In this document: piece after piece, positions 41,615 to 49,925 of the stretch
How positions within the stretch are numbered: position 1 is the first letter of the stretch
How the letters are laid out: each line of letters starts with the position of its first letter
Assembly: GCF_900104955.1 (NCBI RefSeq)
Contig: NZ_FNSI01000001.1
Span: forward strand, 2,514,001-2,578,000
Direction of reading: 5' to 3'
Origin: Beijerinckia sp. 28-YEA-48
GTDB lineage: Bacteria > Pseudomonadota > Alphaproteobacteria > Rhizobiales > Beijerinckiaceae
DNA: 64,000 bases
Program-made: the position numbers and the translations under genes
Notes under the pieces: model-generated
The model's database searches: none
Told to the model about the DNA's origin: nothing
The model's input: the letters and a program-made list of their open reading frames with translations, nothing else

Positions 41615-41690
41615 GCCCAAGTAGCTCAGTTGGTAGAGCATGCGACTGAAAATCGCAGTGTCGGTGGTTCGATTCCGCCCTTGGGCACCA
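41615..41690 (+). tRNA. tRNA-Phe (GAA)
   Basis: 76 bases fold into a full cloverleaf: acceptor GCCCAAG/CTTGGGC, D arm GCTC/GAGC, anticodon stem TGCGA/TCGCA around loop CTGAAAA with anticodon GAA, T arm GGTGG-TTCGATT-CCGCC, discriminator A and encoded CCA. Confidence 0.97.
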
Positions 41691-41770
41691 TTAAATCAAT
41701 AACTTATGACAGCAGCGAGACGGGCAGGCGGAAAATCGCTCGTCCGCCGGCTGTTCGCCCACCCCGCCGC

Positions 41771-42151
41771 TCAAAAACTCTCGCGCGCCAGTCGAATCGC
41801 CTCAGCCTCGCTCGCCGCCAGGGCCATCGGATAGGGCGAGGCTTTGGCGCGGCCGGGCAGCAGGCGTTGCATCTCGGCGCGCTGGGTGTCGTCCTCAACC
41901 ACGTAGATGGTGCGCTTCACCAGCCGGCTCAGGTCCGCCTTGCGGGCCTTGATCCAGAGGATCATCGGCTTGCCGGCGCCTGGTTGCGGCTGGTCCTCGA
42001 CATGGGCGATGACGACCAAGGGAAGGTCGCGGGCGAGGAGCTGGTCGTATTCGGCCACCCAGTCCTTGCCGTCCTGTTCGCTGACAAGCTGGCCTGTGGC
42101 GATGAAGATACTCGGCTCGGTCTCGCGGAAGAATTTCATGGGGGCACTCAT
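41771..42151 (-). CDS. Hypothetical protein coupled to efflux pump
   Basis: 126-residue soluble protein that I cannot assign to a family. It has alternating alpha/beta character (PSIFIATGQLVSEQDGKDWV; PLVVIAHVEDQ; KPMILWIKARKADLSRLVKR), reminiscent of small STAS-like folds, but this is only an impression. It is translated with the MFS pump through an ATGA overlap at 42148-42151, so a role in the same resistance unit is likely. ATG at 42139 is an alternative start. Confidence 0.7.
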   Translation of the reverse strand: MSAPMKFFRETEPSIFIATGQLVSEQDGKDWVAEYDQLLARDLPLVVIAHVEDQPQPGAGKPMILWIKARKADLSRLVKRTIYVVEDDTQRAEMQRLLPGRAKASPYPMALAASEAEAIRLARESF

Positions 42152-43731
42152 GATGGGCTGTCCTCTGTGATCAACGGTCGGGACCGACGCGCCTTTGCCA
42201 GCAAGGCGATCGGCACCAGCAGGCCGAACAGGCCGGCGCAGATGGCGGCGCTGGAGAAGCCTTGCGCGAAGGCATCGGCCAGCATGGGTTTGAAAACGCC
42301 TGGTGCCAGCGCCAGGCCTTGCGGCATTTCGTGCCGCTGGACCGCGATGCTGGCGAGCGCGAGCGCATCGCCGATCCGTATCGCCGCCAACCCGTCTGTC
42401 ATTGTGGAGAGGGCGCGCGCGCTCATCAGCGTGCCGAGAAGCGCGATGCCGATGGTCATGCCGCTCTGGCGCAGGGCGTTCATTGTCGCCGAGCCAGTGC
42501 CACTCATAGCGCGCGGCACGGCAGCCATGGCCGCAGCGCCCGTGGCTGGCACCGAGAGCCCCAGGCCGATGCCCAGCACCGTGAAGAGACAGGCAACGAT
42601 GGCGTAAGGCGTCGACGGCGTGATCCAGGCCAGCGCCAGCATCGACAGGCCGAGCAGGACATAGCCTGAGATCATCAAACGGCGCATGCCGTGGCGATGC
42701 GCCAGGCGGCCGAATTGCGAGGCTGAGGCCGCCATGGCGATGAACACCGGCGTCATGCGCCAGCCGGCCTGCGTTGCCGACCAGCCCTGCACCTGTTGCA
42801 GAAACAGAGAGAACAGGAACAGGCTGCTGTAGCCGGAAAATCCGAGCACGAAGGAAGCGAAATTAACGCTGGCGAAGGTGCGATCGCGAAACAACGCGAC
42901 GGGCAAGATCGGGCGCGCCACACGCAACTCAACGACGATGAAGAGAATGAAGGCGACCAGCGCGATGACGAGCGCCAACACGGTGGAAGGCGCCGCCCAG
43001 CCCGCATCGCCAGCATCGATGAGCGCATAGGTGAGCCCGCCGAGGCCGAGCACGCTCAACACCTGCCCCAGCGGATCGAACGAGGCATGCTCGGGATCGG
43101 CGCTCTCCTGTACGCCCCAGAGCCCGATGGCCAATGTCACCGCACCGAGCGGCAGGTTGATGAGGAAGATGCTGCGCCAGGAGACATGATCGACCAGCAG
43201 GCCGCCCAGCAGCGGACCGACGATCAGCGCCACTCCGCTGAAGGAGGACCAGCCGCCGATCACATGGGCGCGCTCCCGCGGATCGGGAAAAGCCTGCGTC
43301 AGGATCGACAACGAACCCGGGATCACCACGGCGCCAGCCATGCCCTGCAGCGCGCAACCAGCGATGAGAAGCGGCAGCGATGACGCGGCGGCGCAGACTG
43401 CCGATCCGAAAATAAACAGCGCCACTCCCGACAGCCAGACGCGCTTGCGCCCATAGCGATCGCTGAGCGGGCCAGCCGACAGCATGAAAGCCGAGAGGCA
43501 GAGCGCATAGGCGCCGACGACCCATTGCAGGCCAGAGAACTCCACCTTGAGGGCTGACTGGATGGCCGGCAGGGCGACGGTGACGAGACTGATGGCGAGC
43601 GAGGCCATCAGCGTGCCGAGATAGACGGCGGCGATGGTCAGGCGCTTGCCCGTCGTGGACAGCGGCGGGAACGTGGCCTGAGCGTTGGGCAGCGGCGTGT
43701 AGGGAGCGCTGGACGGGGACATGAGCGGCAT
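42148..43731 (-). CDS. DHA2-family MFS drug efflux transporter (EmrB/QacA type)
   Basis: 527-residue inner-membrane protein with about 14 hydrophobic segments, the DHA2 number. SLVTVALPAIQSALKVEF with the following QWVVGAYALCLSAFML, and motif A in GPLSDRYGRKRVWLSG, identify proton-drug antiporters. The first 30 residues are a proline-rich cytoplasmic lead. It is divergent from a TetR gene, and a TetR-type operator lies nine bases beyond the predicted -10/-35 area at 43768-43782, so it should be induced by a drug-like ligand. Confidence 0.92.
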   Translation of the reverse strand: MPLMSPSSAPYTPLPNAQATFPPLSTTGKRLTIAAVYLGTLMASLAISLVTVALPAIQSALKVEFSGLQWVVGAYALCLSAFMLSAGPLSDRYGRKRVWLSGVALFIFGSAVCAAASSLPLLIAGCALQGMAGAVVIPGSLSILTQAFPDPRERAHVIGGWSSFSGVALIVGPLLGGLLVDHVSWRSIFLINLPLGAVTLAIGLWGVQESADPEHASFDPLGQVLSVLGLGGLTYALIDAGDAGWAAPSTVLALVIALVAFILFIVVELRVARPILPVALFRDRTFASVNFASFVLGFSGYSSLFLFSLFLQQVQGWSATQAGWRMTPVFIAMAASASQFGRLAHRHGMRRLMISGYVLLGLSMLALAWITPSTPYAIVACLFTVLGIGLGLSVPATGAAAMAAVPRAMSGTGSATMNALRQSGMTIGIALLGTLMSARALSTMTDGLAAIRIGDALALASIAVQRHEMPQGLALAPGVFKPMLADAFAQGFSSAAICAGLFGLLVPIALLAKARRSRPLITEDSPS

Positions 43732-43767
43732 CTGGATTTTCCTTCTACCGCTCTCCCCTTATTTATA

Positions 43768-43782
43768 GACCGACCGTCGGTC
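43768..43782. promoter_or_regulatory. TetR-type operator
   Basis: GACCGAC-C-GTCGGTC, a perfect 7-bp inverted repeat around one base, set in AT-rich DNA between the divergent MFS and TetR genes, 36 bases upstream of the pump start. The form GACCG..CGGTC is common for TetR-family sites. Confidence 0.7.
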
Positions 43783-43861
43783 AATTTAATTATCTGTTTG
43801 TAAATAATTCTAAATCTCGCCTATTGACTAGAAGTCAGAAAGAACAATAGGTTCCCGCACG

Positions 43862-44491
43862 ATGGCCAACCTGAAAGAATCGATAGCTTTAGCCGGACAC
43901 CCTGGGCGGCCTCGGAAGCGGCGCGTGCTACCGGCTGAAGTGCGCATCGACGGTCTGTTGAGCGCCGCCGCCGACCTGTTCGTCAGCAAAGGCATCGAGG
44001 CCACCACCGTGGACGACATCGTCGCCCGCGCCGGCGTCGCCAAGGGCACTTTTTACCACTACTTCCCCACCAAAGCCGACGTGATCCTGGCGCTGCGGGA
44101 ACGCTTCTCGCGCGACTTCACTGAGAGGGTGGCCTCGGCCATCGCTGTCTGCCCGCCGGACGATCATGCCGCGCGGATCACCGCCTGGCTGAGCGGCGCG
44201 GTCGCCACCTATCTCGCCAATTACGAACTGCATGACGTGGTCTTCCACGATTTCACCCACAGCCGACGCCAATCGCAGGAGAAGGATGTGGTGCTCGCGC
44301 AGCTCATCGCCCTGTTCCAGGATGGGGAAAAGGCCGGCGCCTGGACGCTGCCAAACGCCCGGATGACCGCCCTCGTCTTTTTCGATGGCATGCATGGCGC
44401 GGTCGATGACGCGATCGCCGCCGGCGGCCGCGATCCCCAGCCGATCATAGATCAGCTCTCGACGTTATTCACGCGCATGCTGCGGACCTGA
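43862..44491 (+). CDS. TetR/AcrR-family repressor
   Basis: 209 residues. The N-terminal 25 residues are basic (GRPRKRRV), then the TetR helix-turn-helix LLSAAADLFVSKGIEATTV and GVAKGTFYHYFPTKADVILA. The C-terminal ligand domain is variable. Divergent placement from the DHA2 pump and the dyad at 43768-43782 argue that it represses the pump-hypothetical operon and probably itself. Confidence 0.93.
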   Translation: MANLKESIALAGHPGRPRKRRVLPAEVRIDGLLSAAADLFVSKGIEATTVDDIVARAGVAKGTFYHYFPTKADVILALRERFSRDFTERVASAIAVCPPDDHAARITAWLSGAVATYLANYELHDVVFHDFTHSRRQSQEKDVVLAQLIALFQDGEKAGAWTLPNARMTALVFFDGMHGAVDDAIAAGGRDPQPIIDQLSTLFTRMLRT

Positions 44492-44589
44492 ACGGCTCAG
44501 CCGAACTTTGGCTGGATCGGGGCAGCGAATTTCACAACTATGTCAGGATTTGCTGTCCTATAGCGTGCCCCACCTGAAAGTGACTCGCT

Positions 44590-46221
44590 TTGGCCACCGC
44601 CACGTTCATCCTTCTGCTCCTTGTGCTGGTCGCCCTGTCGGGCGTGATCGTGCGCTTCGTACCGATCCCCCTGCCGATCATCCAGATCGTTCTCGGCGTG
44701 CTGCTCGCCTGGCCCGCCGATGGCCTGCAGGTGGGGATGAACCCGGAAATCTTCATGCTGGTCTTCATCCCGCCGCTCCTGTTCATCGAAGGCGTTCTGG
44801 CGCCCAAGCGTGAATTCGATGCATTGAAAGGGCCGATCCTTGGCCTCGCCTTCGGCCTGGTCTTCCTCACCATCCTGGTTTTCGGCTTCGCACTGAACTG
44901 GCTGCTTCCCGTCATCCCCTTGCCCGTCGCCTTCGCGCTCGCCGCGGTGCTGGCGCCAACCGACGCTGTCGCCGTCGGCTCGATCATCAACAAGAACCTC
45001 GTGCCGAGCTACGTCATGCACGTGCTCGAAGGCGAATCCTTGCTCAACGACGCATCCGGCCTCGTTGTCTTTCGCTTCGCTGTCGCGGCGGCTTTAACTG
45101 GCCAGTTCTCGCCCACGGAGACGGTGCTCTCCTTCATCGCCGTGGTGATCGGCGGCGTGTTGTGTGGCGGCCTCATGCTGGTGGCGACAGCCAAATTGCT
45201 GCGAGTGGTCGCCAAGGTCGGCGATGTCAGATCGGAAGTGCAGGTGCTGATCCTGCTCCTGTTGCCCTTCGCCGCCTATCTGCTCGCTGAATATTTCCAC
45301 GCCTCGGGCATTCTAGCCGCCGTCACAGCCGGGCTCTACATCAGTGCGTCCGGCCTCTTCGGCTCGCTCAGCGTGCCGGCGCGCCTACAGAATATGACGT
45401 TGATCGAGGTGCTCTCCTTTGTCTTCAACGGCGGCGTGTTTCTGCTGCTGGGTCTGCAATTGCCCGAGATCATCCGCAAAATCCCGGCGGAGCTGTCGCT
45501 TTACGGCACGGTTGCCGAGCCGATCATCGCGGTGTTCACCCTCACTCTGATCCTGCTCGCCATTCGCTTCGCCTGGATCAACTGGGGCTCTTTCATGCGC
45601 GGCGTCATCGAGCGGCTGAGTGGCAAGGCTCGGCGGCGGGCGAGCATGCGCATCAAGATCGTCATGTCGCTGGCTGGCGTGCGTGGCGCCATCACCCTCG
45701 CCGGTATTCTGTCGCTACCCCTGGTCCTGCCGAACGGCTCACCTTTCCCAGCGCGCGACCTTGTCATCTTCATCGCCGCTGGCGTCATCATCTGCTCCAT
45801 CCTGATCGCCAGCGTCACCCTGCCCTTCGTCGCGCGCGGCATTCCGCTGGATAAAGAAGATGTCATCGCCAATGAGGAGCGGTTGGCCCGCGTGACCGCA
45901 GCGGAAGCGGCGATTGCGCGGATTGAGCTGATGGTCGACGAGAACCAGGGCGATGCCGACAAAGCCGCGGTGCGCCAGGCGGTCGCCAGCCAGCTCATCG
46001 CCATCTACCAGCAATATGTGATCGCCGGTGAAAACGATGAACAGCCTTCGCAACATCTGATGCCGGTCATCACTGAAATGCGTGAGGCCGCCCTGCAAGC
46101 GGAAACCGTAGCCTTAGCGAAATTGATGCGCGAGAAGAAGATCAACGACACCACCATGCGGATGATCATGACCGAGATCACCATGCAGCAGGCGCTGACC
46201 GAGCAGCGCAAAACGAGATAA
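44590..46221 (+). CDS. CPA1-family Na+/H+ antiporter
   Basis: 543 residues: about 12 transmembrane helices up to residue 410, then a hydrophilic tail of 130 residues. LAPTDAVAVGSI and LEGESLLNDASGLVVF contain the ion-binding Asp and the Glu/Asn-Asp pair of NhaP/NHE-like exchangers; SLAGVRGAITLAGILSLP is also diagnostic. Start is TTG at 44590 with GAAAG upstream; no better ATG exists in frame. It should expel Na+ (or K+) for protons. A CCGAGGT-CA-ACCTCGG dyad at 46274-46289 follows the gene. Confidence 0.9.
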   Translation: MATATFILLLLVLVALSGVIVRFVPIPLPIIQIVLGVLLAWPADGLQVGMNPEIFMLVFIPPLLFIEGVLAPKREFDALKGPILGLAFGLVFLTILVFGFALNWLLPVIPLPVAFALAAVLAPTDAVAVGSIINKNLVPSYVMHVLEGESLLNDASGLVVFRFAVAAALTGQFSPTETVLSFIAVVIGGVLCGGLMLVATAKLLRVVAKVGDVRSEVQVLILLLLPFAAYLLAEYFHASGILAAVTAGLYISASGLFGSLSVPARLQNMTLIEVLSFVFNGGVFLLLGLQLPEIIRKIPAELSLYGTVAEPIIAVFTLTLILLAIRFAWINWGSFMRGVIERLSGKARRRASMRIKIVMSLAGVRGAITLAGILSLPLVLPNGSPFPARDLVIFIAAGVIICSILIASVTLPFVARGIPLDKEDVIANEERLARVTAAEAAIARIELMVDENQGDADKAAVRQAVASQLIAIYQQYVIAGENDEQPSQHLMPVITEMREAALQAETVALAKLMREKKINDTTMRMIMTEITMQQALTEQRKTR

Positions 46222-46273
46222 AGACGAGATAGGCGGCCTCGACATTGAAAGCATGCGGCCGCGAGACGTGACG

Positions 46274-46289
46274 CCGAGGTCAACCTCGG
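46274..46289 (+). terminator. Dyad after antiporter gene
   Basis: CCGAGGT (46274-46280), CA, ACCTCGG (46283-46289), followed by TTATTCATT. It may terminate the antiporter transcript or regulate the MgtC gene that begins 62 bases later. Confidence 0.4.
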
Positions 46290-46351
46290 TTATTCATTGA
46301 CGATCGCTTCGCCAACTTGGCTCCGCCCATCCATCCCTGGAGGCCCCGCCG

Positions 46352-47077
46352 ATGCACATTGGCCAGATCCTCGACTCCATCGCGCAAGCACCGGTCGGCC
46401 CCGGCACGCTGGCACAATGGGAATTCGTCCTGCGGCTGTTCGTGGCTGCGATCCTCGGCAGCCTGATCGGCATCGAACGCGAGCGGCTCGCCTGGGCGGC
46501 GGGCTTGCGCACCCATATGCTGGTCTCCGTCGGGTCCTGCCTGGTGATGATCGTTTCGGCCTTCGGCTTTGCCGATGTGCTAGGCGGGCAGAATATCGTG
46601 CTCGATCCATCGCGCATCGCCGCCCAGGTCGTCTCGGGCATCGGCTTCGTCGGCGCTGGCTGCATTTTGTTGCGTGGCGAAATCGTCCGCGGCCTGACAA
46701 CCGCCGCGAGCCTATGGACGGTGGCCGCGATTGGTCTTGCGGTCGGCGGAGGTCTCTATATTGGCGCGGTGGCTGCCACGCTCATCGTGCTGACCATTCT
46801 GGCCGGTGTAAAACCGCTCGAGGAATGGCTGCAGCATCGCTACGAAGTGCATCAGCTTGACGTCCTCGCCGATCATCGCACCCTTAGCTATGATCAGGTG
46901 CGCCAGATTTTGGGCTACCGATCGACCCGCATGATCAGCTTCGTCTCCGAGCCGGCCGAGGATGGCGCGGCCGACCAGATTCAGATCCGGCTGCACCGCA
47001 TGCCCACAAGCGATCTGCATGAGGTTGTTCGCCTGCTGGCGACCGTGCCCCATGTCCGCAGCGTCATGTCGGTTTAG
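46352..47077 (+). CDS. MgtC/SapB-family membrane protein
   Basis: 241 residues. Five membrane helices in the first 155, with the family signature LIGIERERLAWAAGLRTHMLV at about residues 33-53 and AAQVVSGIGFVGAGCIL; the C-terminal 85 residues form the soluble ACT-like domain. MgtC-type proteins help growth at low Mg2+ and acid pH, partly by restraining the F-type ATPase. Start ATG has GGAGG nine bases upstream. It overlaps the convergent DUF930 gene by four bases. Confidence 0.92.
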   Translation: MHIGQILDSIAQAPVGPGTLAQWEFVLRLFVAAILGSLIGIERERLAWAAGLRTHMLVSVGSCLVMIVSAFGFADVLGGQNIVLDPSRIAAQVVSGIGFVGAGCILLRGEIVRGLTTAASLWTVAAIGLAVGGGLYIGAVAATLIVLTILAGVKPLEEWLQHRYEVHQLDVLADHRTLSYDQVRQILGYRSTRMISFVSEPAEDGAADQIQIRLHRMPTSDLHEVVRLLATVPHVRSVMSV

Positions 47078-47472
47078 TTATAGAGGGAATACTTCTTCCA
47101 GTCCTGACGCTCGACCTTCTCGCCGACCTCGTATGACAGGTCTTTAACGCCCAGGCGGTGCGGGCCCGTGCGACATTGATAGGCGAGATGATACCAATCA
47201 CCCCGGCTGCGGAACGACGCGCCAGGTGCATTGATCGAGTCACCTTTGTAGCTTGGATCGGAGAAGGTGTAGGCAATCACCTTGTCGACGCGAAACTGAT
47301 TGTGTTCCTTGTTGATGCGCGACATCAGCTCGGTATCGCAGGCCTGCTCAAGCCTTGCCGTCGGCTCAAGCCGCATCAGCTCCCTCTTGATCCGTTCGTC
47401 AAAAGAATGGGCTGGCCCGCTCGCCAATACGACCACAGTCAGGATCCAAAAGCTATGCTTCGCCTTCAACAC
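47074..47472 (-). CDS. DUF930-family secreted protein
   Basis: 132 residues with a signal peptide (FWILTVVVLASGPAHS, cleaved near residue 23) and the DUF930 pattern: FDERIKRELMRLEPTARLEQAC, VIAYTFSDPSYKGDSINAPG and FRSRGDWYHLAYQC, with paired Cys that could form a disulfide. The family is essentially restricted to Rhizobiales-type alphaproteobacteria and has no known function. Start is GTG with AGGA four bases upstream. Confidence 0.85.
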   Translation of the reverse strand: MLKAKHSFWILTVVVLASGPAHSFDERIKRELMRLEPTARLEQACDTELMSRINKEHNQFRVDKVIAYTFSDPSYKGDSINAPGASFRSRGDWYHLAYQCRTGPHRLGVKDLSYEVGEKVERQDWKKYSLYN

Positions 47473-47894
47473 GATATCCTACATCTCCGTGGATTATTCT
47501 GAACCGTGTTACCCTGAACAAGGCAAAAGTGCGACCTAATTTTAACGATTAATACAGCGGCGTGAACAGCCTTTGCAGATCGGTTCACTTTCCCACAGGT
47601 TCACCATAAGTTGATGCAAGTCCTAAGCCCCATCCTGTTTGAAAACGCGTCGCTCAAACAACGAGGCCAAGGCGATTCCGATCAGATAGCAAGCGATATC
47701 GCCCAGGAAAAGAAGCGGCCAATCAGCAATACGCCGATAGCCGTGCGGCGAAATGCATCAAGCCATTCGGTATGAACCAGGGCCAACCTTGCGCGCGATC
47801 GGCGGCCACAGATTGGCCGCCGATGCCGAATTTCTATCGACCGGTTCAATCGATATCCATCATCCGCTTAAGGGCTCGTGAGAGCAGCCTTCAC
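47473..47894. other. 422-base region without an intact gene
   Basis: Left part is the promoter side of the DUF930 gene. The centre holds a decayed small reading frame on the minus strand (47623-47788, separate entry). The right part, before the Bug gene stop, shows nothing further. Confidence 0.5.
47623..47788 (-). pseudogene. Frameshifted remnant of a small membrane protein
   Basis: Read leftward, 47788-47723 gives GWPWFIPNGLMHF in one frame and 47754-47623 gives ADWPLLFLGDIACYLIGIAL with a basic tail ending TAG in another, each looking like membrane protein sequence but joined only by a frameshift, and without a start codon for the second piece. The end resembles small VanZ-like or similar membrane proteins, but that is a guess. 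A sequencing error in an intact gene is also possible. Confidence 0.35.
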
Positions 47895-48944
47895 TCACTG
47901 GAAGGTGAGATTGGCCGCCTTCACAATGTGGCTGAAGCCAGCAATATCCGCTTCGATCACCTTGCGAAACTCTTCCGGCGAGATCGCGCCCGGCTCGGCG
48001 CCGAGCATGCGCAACCGGCTGCTCACCTCCGGATCGCGCACGGCCTGCTGAAAGACAGCAACCAGTTTCTTGACGATCGCTGGCGGCGTGCCGGCTGGCG
48101 TCAACAGGCCCGACCACAACATGGTGTTGACACGTGGCACTCCGGCTTCCGCTGTCGTCGGCACATCCGGCAATTCCGGCGCGCGTTGTGGGCCTGTCAC
48201 GGCGAGCGCCCGCACACGACCATCCTTAACTTGCTCCACTGTCGGCGGCGGATCGGCGATGGCCAGCAGGCACAATTCCTGGTTCACACATTGCACCATT
48301 TCGGCGGTGCTTTTCAGCGGCAGCGCGACGCCCGGCATGCCGGTCTCAAGCTTGAGAAGCTCGACCGTCATGGTGAAAGCCGGCGATGAGGTTCCATAGG
48401 TCGCCTTGTCAGGATTGTTCTTGGCATAGGCGACGAGGTCGGCGATGGATTTTATCGGCGATGTGCTCGGAACGACGAGCACCAAGGGAAAACTGGCAAT
48501 CGTCGTCAGCGGCTCGAAGCTCTTTGTCGGATGATAGGCGAGGTTAGGATAGACGGCGGCGGCCATCGACATATTGCCGCTGGCGCCGACAAACAGCGTA
48601 TAGCCATCGGCCGGTTGGGTCGCGACATATTCGGCCGCCATGCGGCCTCCGGCGGCGGGTCGATTTTCGATGATCAGTTGCTGCCCCATGATCGTGGAAG
48701 CTTTCGCACCGACCACGCGCGCAAAAATGTCGTTGCCGCCCCCGGCCGCGAACGGCACGATCAGGCGAATGGGTCGATTGGGATAATCGGTCGCTGCCGA
48801 CTGCGCCTCAGCGCTGGCCGTCACACCGCCCAGCATCAGGAATGCCAGGACCGCTCCCCGCCATAGCCTCACGATTTGCTTTATTTCTGCTCTTGCCCTG
48901 CCCGTCCAAAACCCCACGAGCCTACCATGCGCTATCGCGGCCAT
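47895..48944 (-). CDS. Bug/TctC-family periplasmic substrate-binding protein
   Basis: 349 residues with a long signal region: 25 polar residues, then LWRGAVLAFLMLGGVTASAEA, cleaved before QSAATD. The mature part starts YPNRPIRLIVPFAAGGGNDI and has IENRPAAGGRMAAEYVATQP and LPDVPTTAEAGVPRVNTML, typical for the family. ATG at 48944 has GGGAGGG eight bases upstream. It is divergent from a TetR gene across 150 bases. No transporter membrane genes adjoin. Solute unknown. Confidence 0.9.
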   Translation of the reverse strand: MAAIAHGRLVGFWTGRARAEIKQIVRLWRGAVLAFLMLGGVTASAEAQSAATDYPNRPIRLIVPFAAGGGNDIFARVVGAKASTIMGQQLIIENRPAAGGRMAAEYVATQPADGYTLFVGASGNMSMAAAVYPNLAYHPTKSFEPLTTIASFPLVLVVPSTSPIKSIADLVAYAKNNPDKATYGTSSPAFTMTVELLKLETGMPGVALPLKSTAEMVQCVNQELCLLAIADPPPTVEQVKDGRVRALAVTGPQRAPELPDVPTTAEAGVPRVNTMLWSGLLTPAGTPPAIVKKLVAVFQQAVRDPEVSSRLRMLGAEPGAISPEEFRKVIEADIAGFSHIVKAANLTFQ

Positions 48945-49094
48945 GCTGGCATCCCTCCCAAATTTTTTACATGGGAAGCCTAGACCGTTTCCCGTCTGGA
49001 TGCGAGCGGGAGCTTGGCACCTTCTCCTTGGCGCGTTCTGGACAAATCCAACAACAGGAGCGATGACACATCATTCGATCCCCATGGTTATGGC

Positions 49095-49763
49095 ATGAAA
49101 CAATCCGGTTCAGGCAAACGACGCACGCAGGCTGAGCGACGCAGCGAGACACAAGCCGCCATTCTGGCCGCCGCCATGCAGATCCTGGCGGAAGATGGCT
49201 ATCTCAATTTCAGCGCCAGCCGCGTCGCATCCGTTGCCGGCGTATCGCGTGGCGCCCAGGAGCACTACTTCCCCCGCAAGGCCGACCTCATGGAGGCGGC
49301 CGTCAAACATGCGATGGCGGAAGCCGTGGATCATGCGGAACGGCTGTCGCGCACGGTGAATCACACCAGCGATCCGATCGAGAAGTTCCTGATCGATTCC
49401 GAGCATTTCTTTTTCAGCCCGATGTTTCGCGCCTTGATGGAGATCATGATCGCCTGCCGCTCCGACCGCGAATTGGCCACGGTCGTCAATCCAGTGGTGC
49501 GCAAGGCGCGTATCACCCTCAATCGCATCTGGACGGAGACATTAAGCGCCGCCGGTTATCCGGAAGAGAGCGCACGTCAATTCGTCGAGGTGAGCCACTT
49601 CACCATGCGCGGCTTTTTCCTCGTCAGCACATGGCTGCCCTACAAGGTCGACCGCAAAGCGATGGTTGAAGCCTTGCGTCAGCTTGCCCCCGTCGCCTTG
49701 CACATGGATGCACCGGCCCGCGCACCAGCCAGAACAGCGACACGTCGCATCCCCAAAGGCTGA
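49095..49763 (+). CDS. TetR/AcrR-family regulator
   Basis: 222 residues from the ATG at 49095 (a TTG start at 49014 would add 27 unlikely residues). The helix-turn-helix spans ETQAAILAAAMQILAEDGYL and GVSRGAQEHYFPRKADLMEA; the C-terminal ligand domain contains FFFSPMFRALMEIMIACRSD. It is divergent from the Bug gene and 162 bases upstream of the methionine-synthase-like gene on the same strand. The 18-base palindrome at 49813-49830 is a likely operator for it. Confidence 0.9.
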   Translation: MKQSGSGKRRTQAERRSETQAAILAAAMQILAEDGYLNFSASRVASVAGVSRGAQEHYFPRKADLMEAAVKHAMAEAVDHAERLSRTVNHTSDPIEKFLIDSEHFFFSPMFRALMEIMIACRSDRELATVVNPVVRKARITLNRIWTETLSAAGYPEESARQFVEVSHFTMRGFFLVSTWLPYKVDRKAMVEALRQLAPVALHMDAPARAPARTATRRIPKG

Positions 49764-49812
49764 GCTGAAGCAAGTTCCCACTTCCGCCCAACCGTATGCT
49801 GCACAATCAAAA

Positions 49813-49830
49813 ACAAGGAGCGCTCCTTGT
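49813..49830. promoter_or_regulatory. 18-base perfect palindrome, probable operator
   Basis: ACAAGGAGCGCTCCTTGT is self-complementary over all 18 bases, with an outer AATCAA/TTGATT pair (49805-49810 and 49834-49839). Its right arm overlaps TTGTAA, which with a 17-base spacer and TTTATG forms a possible promoter for the downstream operon. Confidence 0.6.
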
Positions 49831-49925
49831 AAGTTGATTTCCGTTTGGGTTTATGCCTATCGTTACAGCCATAGCCGCCGGGGTGAGGGATTTTCCGGCT
49901 GATCTGATTTCTGGGAGGAACGCAG

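Noticed and set aside
41615..41690. tRNA-Phe as a genomic island attachment site
   Set aside because: The FkbM gene lies on the 5' side and no second copy of the tRNA 3' end or integrase gene is visible in the window.
47772..48389. 205-codon plus-strand frame
   Set aside because: Mostly antisense to the Bug gene; Arg/His-rich with no recognisable domain.
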